DNA of 51,540 bases, taken from positions 1-51,540 of the forward strand of contig JAJRSD010000106.1 in assembly GCA_024278975.1 (NCBI GenBank). Direction: 5' to 3'. Positions 25,542 to 33,896 of the stretch are shown here, piece by piece (within the stretch, counting starts at the first letter, position 1; every line of letters begins with the position of its first letter). This stretch comes from Bacteroidota bacterium (GTDB taxonomy: Bacteria > Bacteroidota > Bacteroidia > Bacteroidales > Prolixibacteraceae). Made by a program: the position numbers and the translations under genes. Below the pieces are notes generated by a model that made no database searches, was not told the DNA's origin, and was given only the letters and a program-made list of their open reading frames with translations.

Positions 25542-27718
25542 ATGTCGAAAAAAAAGAAGAGAAAATTCCCAAAAAAAGGAAAGGCAAGCACGTTTAATAA
25601 GAAGAAATTAAAAAATTTAATTCTTACAATTCTTTATGAAGAGCCGGGTAAAACGGTTAATTACAAACAAATATCAACCTGGTTGAATATAAAAGATGCT
25701 GAAACCCGCAAGCTGGTAAATGTTGTTTTGCAAGAGTTGCACGACGACGATTATCTGGAACAAATTTCGCGAGGGAAATATAAACTAAAAGCAAAAACCG
25801 GTACAGCGTGCGGTATTGTAGAGATACAACCACAAGGTTTTGCGTATGTAAACAGCGAGGAAGTTGAACGCCCCGTTTTAGTATCGTCGCGCAATTTGAA
25901 ACATGCAATGAAAGGCGACAAAGTGCGAATAAGATTGTACGCACGCCGCAAAAAACGCGATCTCGAAGGCGAAGTAATAGAAATTATTGAAAGAGCAAAA
26001 ACAATATTTGTTGGTATTATTCAAACTTCGCGAAACTTTGCATTTTTAATTCCTGCCGGAAAAGTTGGATTCGATATTTTTATTCCAAAAGAAAAATTAC
26101 TGGGTGCTAAAAATGGACAAAAAGCGATAGCCGAAATTTTAGAGTGGCCCGAGAATGCAAAAAGTCCATTCGGAAAAGTAATTGAAGTTTTGGGTGATGT
26201 TGGTGATAACAATGCCGAAATGCACTCAATACTGGCCGAATTCGAACTACCACATAAATATCCGGAAAAAGTAATAAAAGCAGCAGAAAAGATTCCGCTC
26301 GAAATTTCTGACACAGAAATTAAAAAGCGCCGCGATATGCGTAAAACCACAACATTTACCATCGACCCGGCAGATGCAAAAGATTTCGACGATGCTTTAT
26401 CGATACAAAAACTGAATAACGGAAAATGGGAAGTGGGCATTCATATTGCAGATGTTACACATTACGTTACGCCAAATACAATTATTGAAGAGGAGGCCGA
26501 AAGTCGCGCAACTTCGGTCTATTTGGTTGACCGCGTTATTCCGATGCTTCCCGAACATCTTTCGAATGGTGTTTGCTCGCTGCGCCCGAATGAGGACAAA
26601 CTTTGCTTTTCGGCTATTTTTGAAATGGATGACGAGGCAAATATTAGCAAAGAGTGGTTTGGAAAAACAGTAATTCACTCTAACCGCCGCTTTACTTACG
26701 AAGAGGCTCAGGAAATTATAGAAACCGAAAAAGGAGATTTTTCAGTTGAAATGCTGGTTTTGGATAAATTAGCCAAACTAATTCGCGATCGACGTTTTAA
26801 AAAAGGTTCGATTGCATTCGACCGATTTGAGCTCAAATTTAATATCGACGAATCGGGAAAACCACTTTCGGTATATTTTAAAGAGGCAAAAGACTCGAAT
26901 AAATTAATTGAAGAATTTATGCTGCTTGCCAATAAACAAGTTGCCGAATTTGTTGGAAAAAAACATGGAAACAAACCGCCTAAAACTTTTGTTTATCGTA
27001 TTCACGACAAACCCGACCCCGAAAAACTAGAGTCGTTAAATACATTTATTCAACGGTTTGGATACGGTTTGCAACTTACTACTCCGAAACTAATTACCAA
27101 TTCGTTAAATAATTTGCTTACCAATGTTAAAGGTAAAAAGAGCAAAATGTAGTTGAAACGCTCGCCATCAGAACCATGGCAAAAGCTGCTTATTCAACCC
27201 GAAATATTGGTCATTACGGACTATCTTTTGAATATTACTCTCATTTTACTTCGCCAATTCGCCGTTATCCTGATATGATGGTTCACCGTTTACTCGAGAA
27301 GTACTTAAACGGAGAACGTTCGGCAAACGAGCAGAAATACGAAAGTTTGTGCAAACACTCATCCGACATGGAAACCCGCGCTGCATACGCCGAGCGTGCT
27401 TCTATAAAGTATAAACAAGTTGAATTTATGCAGGAACACATAGGCAAAATATATCGTGGCGTAATTTCGGGAATTACCGATTGGGGAATTTATGTTGAGC
27501 TTTTAAATAAAATTGAAGGGATGGTTCCAATTCGCGAACTGGATGATGACTTTTATATTTTTGATGAAAAAAATTATGCGTTGGTTGGCAGGCATTCTAA
27601 CAAAACTTACCAACTGGGCGACGATGTAACTGTAAAAATATGGAGAACAAACTTGGAACGTAAACAACTCGATTTTTTATTAACGGAAAAAGAAGAAATA
27701 GATGATTTAGAATGGTAA
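25542..27718 (+). pseudogene. rnr: Ribonuclease R, frameshifted
   Basis: A 3'-5' exoribonuclease of the RNase II family, about 725 residues if intact. A basic N-terminus (KKKKRKFPKKGK) precedes a winged-helix and two cold-shock-like domains. The RNB catalytic site reads TIDPADAKDFDDAL, with DRFELKFN and the S1 domain (YRGVISGITDWGIYVEL) later. The frame breaks at about 27131-27135: KGKKSKM then stop. Adding one A to the AAAAA run restores KGKKEQNVVETLAIRTMAKAAY, the standard sequence. Because rnr is a housekeeping gene with no other damage, sequence error is at least as likely as a true mutation. Same type of defect as in the M3 peptidase gene. Confidence 0.92.
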
Positions 27719-27819
27719 CAAGTTTAACTTCACCTATTTACAATACTTTTATAGCACTGGTCATATAGTCGTCAAATGGATTAAAATGTTCAGTTTTTTT
27801 TATGACTAGAATAAATAGT

Positions 27820-27827
27820 TATATTTG
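27820..27827 (+). promoter_or_regulatory. -7 promoter element of the TetR gene
   Basis: TATATTTG matches TAnnTTTG perfectly and sits 32 bases before the ATG at 27860. A T-run (GTTTTTTTT) lies in the -33 region. TAGTC (27767) and GACTA (27804) flank the promoter as a possible, widely spaced operator. Confidence 0.45.
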
Positions 27828-27859
27828 CTTCTGTTTTTAATACAACTAACGTTTCAAAA

Positions 27860-28462
27860 ATGCTACACAAAAGCAATAACGGTAATAAAAAAGACCAAAA
27901 CAGGGAGAATATTTTAAAAATCGCCCGCGAAATTTTCAGCAAATACGGCTATAAAAAAACCACTCTCGACGATATTGCCAACGCAGTAAGAAAAGGTAAA
28001 AGTTCGCTTTACTACTACTTCAAAAGTAAAGAAGACCTTTTCCAGGCGGTGATAATGAAAGAGGTAGATATTTTAGCTCACGAACTTGAAATTGTTATCA
28101 ATCGCAACACCGATCCGGTGGATAAATTACGAGATTATATCTTAACAAAACTTGCAACTTTCAGAGGATTGGCAAATTTCTATCACGCCATTGAGAACGA
28201 TGTTACAGCTGTTGATTTTATCGATCAGATTAAACGCCGATACGAGCAAGACGAAATTCGGATGATTAAACGAATTTTAATTGAAGGTGTACGTAAAAAT
28301 GAATTCGAAATTTACGATTTTAATTTAGCTGCAATTGGAATTACTACCGCAATTAAAGGGCTGGAAATGCCACTTTCGGCTGGTAATTATGGCGAAATAA
28401 ATTTAGAACGTACCGTTGATATTATTTTGAAAATAATGTGCTACGGAATTATGAAGCGATAA
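27860..28462 (+). CDS. TetR/AcrR family transcriptional regulator
   Basis: A 200-residue regulator. Residues 13-60 hold the TetR helix-turn-helix (NILKIAREIFSKYGYKKTTLDDIANAV, GKSSLYYYFKSKEDLF). The C-terminal ligand and dimer domain is all helical. No target operon is adjacent: upstream is rnr, downstream a terminator and a small convergent membrane protein gene. It may be autoregulated. Ligand unknown. TetR proteins with this wording in Bacteroidota often accompany lipid or efflux functions, but nothing here supports a choice. Confidence 0.9.
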   Translation: MLHKSNNGNKKDQNRENILKIAREIFSKYGYKKTTLDDIANAVRKGKSSLYYYFKSKEDLFQAVIMKEVDILAHELEIVINRNTDPVDKLRDYILTKLATFRGLANFYHAIENDVTAVDFIDQIKRRYEQDEIRMIKRILIEGVRKNEFEIYDFNLAAIGITTAIKGLEMPLSAGNYGEINLERTVDIILKIMCYGIMKR

Positions 28463-28474
28463 AATAATAGTACA

Positions 28475-28515
28475 AAAATAGAAGCGGGTGTCTAATAATT
28501 TTAGACACCCGCTTC
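28475..28515. terminator. Strong bidirectional stem between TetR and the small membrane protein gene
   Basis: GAAGCGGGTGTCT and AGACACCCGCTTC form a perfect 13-pair stem over a nine-base loop. On the minus strand it is followed by TATTTTTG. It ends the small membrane protein transcript and probably the tetR transcript as well. Confidence 0.85.
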
Positions 28516-28549
28516 GTACAATATAGTTTCTAATTTTTAATCGTAACGA

Positions 28550-28717
28550 TTATAATCCCATCAATTTTTCGGCTCCCCAAAAGAGACCAAAAATAACTAC
28601 CATTCCGGTAATTGCTCCTGCCGCCAAAGTAAGAATTATGTTTATTGGCAGCCTTTGCTTTTCATTTTCAGATAAAGTAGTAATTACTATCTGATTTTGA
28701 TTTGTTTTTGTTTCCAT
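28550..28717 (-). CDS. Small single-pass membrane protein (55 residues)
   Basis: An ORF below the usual length cut-off: METKTNQNQ start, a polar N-terminal half (about 24 residues, ending NEKQRLP), one transmembrane helix (INIILTLAAGAITGMVVIFGLFW), then GAEKLMGL. The strong terminator 35 bases downstream and a TACTTTTG box about 50 bases upstream on the same strand support it being real. Glycine-rich spacing in the helix (GAxxG) suggests helix packing with a partner. Function unknown. Confidence 0.65.
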   Translation of the reverse strand: METKTNQNQIVITTLSENEKQRLPINIILTLAAGAITGMVVIFGLFWGAEKLMGL

Positions 28718-29030
28718 TATTATTTAATTAATTAATAAAAGACAAATTAGTATTTTGCAAAAGTATTACATTTTATTGCCTTATGAAAAATTGCCTTCAT
28801 CTGTTAATTTACTGTTAACCTGAATATTATACTTTTGAAACGAATTTACATCAAAAATAGTATGTATAAATTCGACTAAAAAAAGGAATTCCTTAATGGT
28901 AATTTTCAAAAAATTAAATCTGATTTTTCTGGAGTCCTATTTATATTAGGGTTGGCCGGGTGGAACTAATAAAAATATGAAATATAAAATAGATAATGAA
29001 ATAGCAATTTATATGTTCATATTAACCAAT
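28718..29030. other. Long AT-rich gap
   Basis: About 310 bases with no supported gene. It contains the probable promoter of the 55-residue protein on minus (TACTTTTG near 28759-28766), a TACTTTTG on plus near 28830 with no gene after it, and a GTTAA/TTAAC inverted repeat near 28796-28817. Nothing else recognised. Confidence 0.4.
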
Positions 29031-30041
29031 TTATAATTCTAATATTTCTTCCCAAACCTTTTCAATCACAGGAATTCCGTCTCTCAAATTCTCAGCTCGG
29101 GTCTGTACAACTTTTTCTCCAGGATATCGAATATTACTGTTTTCATCGATAGGAATTGACATTTTAAAATCATCAATAATTCCTGAGATTGTATTTTCGA
29201 TTGCCGGGAAATTGCTAAGTTTTTTTATATCGATGGCAATAAAAACCTGTGATACTCCGTACTCTGCTTCCTGTTTGCTGAGTTTGTAAGTAGATAATCC
29301 GGCAGATAAAATTGTTCCCAGAATATCGAGCAGTAACGATAATCCTGCTCCTTTCCAATAACCGATTGGCACACCGCGCATGGTTTCCAAAATATCTCCG
29401 GGATTTGTTGTCAGCTCATCATTTTTATTAAATCCACCTACAAAAGGCAACTCTTTTCCTTCCAGATTTACGGACTCTATTTTCCCATACGAAAACTGTG
29501 TCATTGCAAAGTCCAGAACAATTGCTTCGTCTCCAAAAGGTACGGCAAACACCAGTGGGTTATTTCCAAGCCGACTTTCTTTCGCCCCCCACGCCGGCAT
29601 ATTTTTTTCGGTGTTGGTCCAGCCAATAAATACAAACCCCTTTTTTGCAGCTTGCCAACCAAAGGTTCCACCTCGCATCCAGTGGTTTGTATTTGCAATG
29701 GCAACACAACCAATCCCATTTTCAGTGGCAATCTCCATGGCACGATTTGTACAAATTTCTGCATTTAATGGTCCCGGTCCTAAATTCCCTTTCCACTGTT
29801 CCAATGCACCAACCGAGTGCTCCAACTCCGGCCCGGCATCAACATTTATGTATCCGCTTTTAATGTATTCAACAAATCTGGGGAAACGATAAACACCGTG
29901 TGAATAAATTCCTTCAAGACTATTTGTTGCAAAAATATCAGCACATTTATCAGCTTTTTCACTAGTAAATTTATGACTTAACAAAATCCGTTTAAATTCA
30001 AATTTCATTTCAGAATAGGAAATCTTAGTAATATTCATACT
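29031..30041 (-). CDS. Ldh family oxidoreductase (YiaK-type, malate/lactate/diketogulonate reductase)
   Basis: A 336-residue NAD(P)-dependent oxidoreductase of the L-sulfolactate/malate (LDH2) family, closest in wording to 2,3-diketo-L-gulonate reductase YiaK. Typical pieces are LEGIYSHGVYRFPRFV (catalytic His region), NTNHWMRGGTFGWQAA, NTEKNMPAWGAKESRLGNNPL and VLDFAMTQFSYGKIE. I chose the ATG at 30041 because the family starts with a short strand before the first helix; the ATG at 30065 adds eight residues. Upstream at 30056-30067 is a GAGTGGACTCAA element shared with the GH2 gene. It follows the TIM-barrel gene by 47 bases and is probably its operon partner in sugar catabolism. Confidence 0.87.
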   Translation of the reverse strand, partial: SMNITKISYSEMKFEFKRILLSHKFTSEKADKCADIFATNSLEGIYSHGVYRFPRFVEYIKSGYINVDAGPELEHSVGALEQWKGNLGPGPLNAEICTNRAMEIATENGIGCVAIANTNHWMRGGTFGWQAAKKGFVFIGWTNTEKNMPAWGAKESRLGNNPLVFAVPFGDEAIVLDFAMTQFSYGKIESVNLEGKELPFVGGFNKNDELTTNPGDILETMRGVPIGYWKGAGLSLLLDILGTILSAGLSTYKLSKQEAEYGVSQVFIAIDIKKLSNFPAIENTISGIIDDFKMSIPIDENSNIRYPGEKVVQTRAENLRDGIPVIEKVWEEILEL

Positions 30042-30055
30042 TAGCAATTTGAGTT

Positions 30056-30067
30056 TTGAGTCCACTC
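30056..30067 (-). promoter_or_regulatory. Possible operator GAGTGGACTCAA before the Ldh-type gene
   Basis: A near-palindrome (TGAGT GG ACTCA when extended one base) lies 14 bases before the ATG on the coding strand. The same 12 bases occur at 33854-33865, upstream of the GH2 gene and in the same orientation relative to it. Confidence 0.3.
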
Positions 30068-30088
30068 AGTTTTTAAAATATATTTTAT

Positions 30089-31003
30089 TTAAACAATTTG
30101 TAACGCCTCGTTAATTTTTTTTAGCATCAACGGAATTTTTTTGTACGGATCGCCGGCACCAAGAGTTTCTATGGGCAAATAACCTCTGTAATCACTATTT
30201 TTAATTATCTTAAACAGCTTTGAAAAATTGGTTGGAGTCTCTTTTCCGTCAATCCAAACATTCTCTTTTATTTGCCATGTAACTGCGTATTTAATATTCT
30301 GCTCAATTTCTTTGTACGGATCGTATTGTCTGTAACTACCAATATCAAGGTTTAAACCAAGCCATTCCGAATCAACCATTTCAAAAATCCGATCAACATC
30401 GACAGCAGTCTTTATAAAATCGTTATGGTTTTGAATGGCGATAATAACGCCATATTCTTTACCAAATTTGCAGCAGCTTTTTATATCTTTTGCCATCCAT
30501 TTAAAAACCTCATCTCGCGAAAATCCTTTGTGTTCAGTTTTACCTGCAAAAATTCTGATGTTCGGAATCCCCAGTTTTGCTGCTGCTTTAATCCACTCTT
30601 TTATCATTAAAATATCAGCTTTTCGTTCAGTTGGATCTGTCGCAGTAAAATCATTTCGTACACCGGTTCCACTAATATCGAGTCCCAAAAGAAAAGCCTT
30701 TCTTTTAAACTGGTTTATATAAGTATTAGTTGGAACCTTGGGATATTCAGGGAAATAATATCCGGTAGGATCAATTGCATCAAAATTATACTTGGCACAA
30801 AAATCGAGTACATCAAACAGATCAATCTTCCCCTCCCGTAAAAGGGAGTTGAATGAATAGACATTTAAACTGGTTTTCAGTTTATATCCAAATTTTTCTG
30901 ATACTGAATCGGTTGTTGTACTTATTGGTGAAATGCCTGAAGCAAAAATTGGTACTGCCATCAATGATTTCATGAAATTTCGACGTGTATTTATAGTTTT
31001 CAT
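30089..31003 (-). CDS. Tat-exported sugar phosphate isomerase/epimerase family protein
   Basis: A 304-residue TIM-barrel protein of the xylose-isomerase-like superfamily. The start at 31003 opens a twin-arginine signal (TRRNFMKSLMAVPIFASGI); the ATG at 31054 would put it behind another hydrophobic leader. Barrel motifs: FDAIDPTGYYFPEYP, GIPNIRIFAGKTEH, GVIIAIQNHNDF (metal-binding region), WLGLNLDIGSYR, and YLPIETLGAG (closing Glu). Such Tat-exported barrel proteins often stand beside Tat-exported MocA enzymes, as here (divergent gene at 31114). Probably epimerises or isomerises a sugar or keto-sugar in the periplasm. Exact substrate unknown. Confidence 0.85.
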   Translation of the reverse strand: MKTINTRRNFMKSLMAVPIFASGISPISTTTDSVSEKFGYKLKTSLNVYSFNSLLREGKIDLFDVLDFCAKYNFDAIDPTGYYFPEYPKVPTNTYINQFKRKAFLLGLDISGTGVRNDFTATDPTERKADILMIKEWIKAAAKLGIPNIRIFAGKTEHKGFSRDEVFKWMAKDIKSCCKFGKEYGVIIAIQNHNDFIKTAVDVDRIFEMVDSEWLGLNLDIGSYRQYDPYKEIEQNIKYAVTWQIKENVWIDGKETPTNFSKLFKIIKNSDYRGYLPIETLGAGDPYKKIPLMLKKINEALQIV

Positions 31004-31081
31004 TTTATATAGTTTCTTGCAATTTATCAAAAAAAAACAATAGAGAAAAATCAATTTAATAAGTCTCTCAGTATTTCTTTA

Positions 31082-31089
31082 TATCTTTG
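31082..31089 (+). promoter_or_regulatory. -7 promoter element of the glycan-cluster plus-strand operon
   Basis: TATCTTTG is a perfect TAnnTTTG match, 24 bases before the ATG at 31114. It would drive the MocA, sulfatase and perhaps GH2 genes. Confidence 0.5.
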
Positions 31090-31113
31090 GTTTTCAACTA
31101 AAAAAAACTGATT

Positions 31114-32391
31114 ATGAAACCAATTAATCGAAGAAAATTTTTAGCAAGTTCTGCTGCAATTTCAGCCTTTACAATTTTAAAACCTACAACCGTTTTTGGA
31201 ACAACGGCAAACTCTGCCATCAGAATGGGAATAATCGGTTGCGGAAACCGGGGGACAGCAGTTATTAATAACATTGTAAAACATACCAGCGGGCAAATTA
31301 TTGCAATGGCCGATTTGTTTGATTACCAGTTGGAAAAGGCAAAACCCAAATTCGACCAGTTTAACATTGATAACAATGGGGTTGCAATTGACAAATCTAA
31401 AGTTTATCAGGGTTCTGAATCGTATAAAAAATTACTCGCTGACCCTGATGTTGATGCAGTTCTGATTTCGACTCCCGCTTATGTACATCCTGAATATTTA
31501 GATGCAGCGGTTTCTGCCGGCAAACACGCATATTGCGAAAAACCTGTGGCTTCCGATGTTGAGGGCTGTAAAAGTGTAATTCAAACAGGCGAAAAAGCAA
31601 AGGGGAAAGTAAGTATATCAATCGGTTTTCAGATTAGACACGCCACTCCTTATGTTGAAATGGCAAACCGGATTCGCAAAGGAGATATTGGAGATGTGGT
31701 TAACGCTCAGTTGTATTACATCTCTTCGGGATCCGGTAAAGATGTTAAACCAGTTGGTAATTCTCGCGAGGAATATATGATTAGAAACCATTTTCATTTT
31801 CGCGAACTCTCGGGGGGTATTCTTCTCGACCAGGGAATTCACATGATTGACATTTGGAATTGGATTGTTAACGAAAATCCTGAAAATGCAATTGGAAGTG
31901 GTAATAGAAAAGGTGAACCCGATTTTGGCGATACTTTTACAAATTATCAAGTAATTTACGGTTATCCTGACGAAATAAATGTAACTGTTCATTCAACGCA
32001 ATTCGGATCTGTATTTAACGATGTATGCGCCCGGTTTATAGGTACAAAAGGGGTTGCCGAAGCACATTATAACCGGGGAGTTTTTATTGAAGGAGAAAAT
32101 CCATGGGATTCGGGTGTTTTACGTGGGCAACAACCTTCTCCGGAACAACGCGCTGCCGGAGTTTTTACATCTTCGCTACACGATTCAATGTCGAATAAAG
32201 TTAAATCGTTTATCAACAGTATCGAAAGCGGAGAACTTATTAATGAAGCACAATCAGGTGCAAATTCAACTCTCGCTGCAATTTTAGGTAGAATGAGTGC
32301 AACTTCGGGAAAACAAAAAACCTGGGACGAAATGTATTTTTCAAACCAGAGATTTAATGCGAACTTAAATTTAACTCAGTTTGATAAATAA
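31114..32391 (+). CDS. Tat-exported Gfo/Idh/MocA family oxidoreductase
   Basis: A 425-residue sugar oxidoreductase. Arg6-Arg7 begin a Tat signal (NRRKFLASSAAISAFTIL) with no lipobox cysteine, so it is likely a soluble periplasmic protein. Rossmann motif GIIGCGNRG is at 39-47 and EKP at 142-144 (CEKPVASDVE). GGILLDQGIHMIDIWNW carries the catalytic-site Asp and His of the family. It is distinct from the lipoprotein MocA at 1299. The sulfatase starts 10 bases later, so the two form an operon. I infer oxidation of a sugar released from the glycan. Confidence 0.9.
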   Translation: MKPINRRKFLASSAAISAFTILKPTTVFGTTANSAIRMGIIGCGNRGTAVINNIVKHTSGQIIAMADLFDYQLEKAKPKFDQFNIDNNGVAIDKSKVYQGSESYKKLLADPDVDAVLISTPAYVHPEYLDAAVSAGKHAYCEKPVASDVEGCKSVIQTGEKAKGKVSISIGFQIRHATPYVEMANRIRKGDIGDVVNAQLYYISSGSGKDVKPVGNSREEYMIRNHFHFRELSGGILLDQGIHMIDIWNWIVNENPENAIGSGNRKGEPDFGDTFTNYQVIYGYPDEINVTVHSTQFGSVFNDVCARFIGTKGVAEAHYNRGVFIEGENPWDSGVLRGQQPSPEQRAAGVFTSSLHDSMSNKVKSFINSIESGELINEAQSGANSTLAAILGRMSATSGKQKTWDEMYFSNQRFNANLNLTQFDK

Positions 32392-32401
32392 AAAATTATC
32401 G

Positions 32402-33799
32402 ATGAAAACAATATTAGTAGTAATAGTTTTTGCTTTGTTTCTAACAAGCTGCCAAAATAAAGCAGATAATAAACCAAACATTCTTTTTCTTTTGGCCGAC
32501 GACCTTGGTTACGGAGAACTGGGAGTTTACGGGCAGGAAGTAATTAAAACCCCAAATCTCGACAGTCTTGCAAAACAGGGCATGCGTTTTACCGATTTCT
32601 ACGCCGGAAATGCTGTTTGTTCCCCATCGCGTGCTGTTTTACTAACAGGAAAATCTTCGTCGCGAAATACAATACGCGGAAACAAAGGATATTTTGCCGA
32701 CGATGGCTGGATGCGGGTTGCCCTTAAAAAAGATGAAATTACCTTGGGCGAAATGTTAAAAAAAGCAGGTTACCAAACTGCATTTATTGGGAAATGGCAT
32801 CTCGATGACCCAAAAGATATTTCCACCTGGGCTTACAACAGAGGGTTCGATTTCGCCATTCAGGAGCAGTGGGGAATTGGAGAAGGTGGAATTAATTACG
32901 ATGAACAGATGCACTGGATTAACGGCAAACAAGACTCGGTATATTACAGGGTTGATGAGTGGGAATGTAAAGATGAATTCCGAACCATTCAGGCATTTGA
33001 TTATCTCGACAAGGTTGAAAAGGACAAACCGTTTTTCCTGTTTATGTCGTACCGCGCACCACACGGACACGAACGTGAAATTGGAAATAAAACATTGTAT
33101 GCCGACCAAAACTGGCCTGCAAAAGAGCGGTTACATGCGGCAAAAATTACACTACTCGATAAACAGATTGGCAGATTGCTCGATAAACTTGAAAAGATGG
33201 GGATGCTCAAGAATACTTTAGTTCTGTTTTCCAGCGATAACGGTCCACACGGAGAAGGTGGTCACAAATATGAATTTTTTAATAGCAATGGCAATCTGCG
33301 GGGTTTTAAACGCGATACCTACGAAGGTGGAATTCGCGTACCATTAATTGCTTATTGGAAAGGTAAAATTGAAGCTGGTACAATAACAAAATTCGTGAGC
33401 GGCTTTCAGGATATTATGCCAACATTGGCCGAAGTAGCTGGAATTAAAGTACCGGAACAATCGAACGGTATCTCTTTTTTACCTCTGTTAACAGGTGATA
33501 ATCAGAAAAAACACGAGAGTTTAAACTGGGAATTCCAATTGGTTGGAGGTAGCAAAAATGCAACGGGAGGTTTTCGCCAGGCAGTTAGAATTAATGAATG
33601 GAAAGGTGTTCGTTATGGAATCAGTTCGGAAACTAAGTTGTATAATCTTGTTGAAGATATTTCGGAAACAAATAATTTAGCAGCCGAACATCCCGAAATA
33701 GTCGAGAAAATGAACCAGCTTTTCGAAAAAACCAGAACTGAAACACCAGGATTTCCTTATGGCGGTGTTGTTAGAAATTCCAACAAGCTCAATAAATAA
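32402..33799 (+). CDS. Lipoprotein sulfatase (cysteine type)
   Basis: A 465-residue S1-family sulfatase that hydrolyses sulfate esters, probably from a sulfated glycan. The start at 32402 gives a lipoprotein signal (TILVVIVFALFLTSC, Cys17). Metal-binding Asp-Asp is in LLADDLGYG (33-34). The nucleophile motif is CSPSR (Cys73), to be converted to formylglycine. FIGKWHLDD and FSSDNGPHGEGG complete the metal and sulfate site. It needs a maturase (FGE or anSME) from elsewhere: the SUMF1-domain protein at 2715 lacks the required cysteines. Downstream of MocA in the same operon. Confidence 0.93.
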   Translation: MKTILVVIVFALFLTSCQNKADNKPNILFLLADDLGYGELGVYGQEVIKTPNLDSLAKQGMRFTDFYAGNAVCSPSRAVLLTGKSSSRNTIRGNKGYFADDGWMRVALKKDEITLGEMLKKAGYQTAFIGKWHLDDPKDISTWAYNRGFDFAIQEQWGIGEGGINYDEQMHWINGKQDSVYYRVDEWECKDEFRTIQAFDYLDKVEKDKPFFLFMSYRAPHGHEREIGNKTLYADQNWPAKERLHAAKITLLDKQIGRLLDKLEKMGMLKNTLVLFSSDNGPHGEGGHKYEFFNSNGNLRGFKRDTYEGGIRVPLIAYWKGKIEAGTITKFVSGFQDIMPTLAEVAGIKVPEQSNGISFLPLLTGDNQKKHESLNWEFQLVGGSKNATGGFRQAVRINEWKGVRYGISSETKLYNLVEDISETNNLAAEHPEIVEKMNQLFEKTRTETPGFPYGGVVRNSNKLNK

Positions 33800-33853
33800 A
33801 AACAAATATCTAAGTATGAGTCCTCTCCAAAAAGCAAATAAATAGACTTTTCA

Positions 33854-33865
33854 GAGTGGACTCAA
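33854..33865 (+). promoter_or_regulatory. Possible operator GAGTGGACTCAA before the GH2 gene
   Basis: Second copy of the element seen at 30056-30067, here 31 bases before the GH2 ATG. A TATATTTA box at 33868-33875 follows it closely and could be the -7 element (7 of 8). Confidence 0.35.
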
Positions 33866-33896
33866 GTATATTTACAGTAAATTGTATTCAATTAAA

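Noticed and set aside
27125-27180. Programmed frameshift in rnr
   Set aside because: No slippery heptamer with a downstream structure was evident; the break is a one-base loss in an A-run, like the one in the M3 peptidase gene, and RNase R is not known to use recoding.
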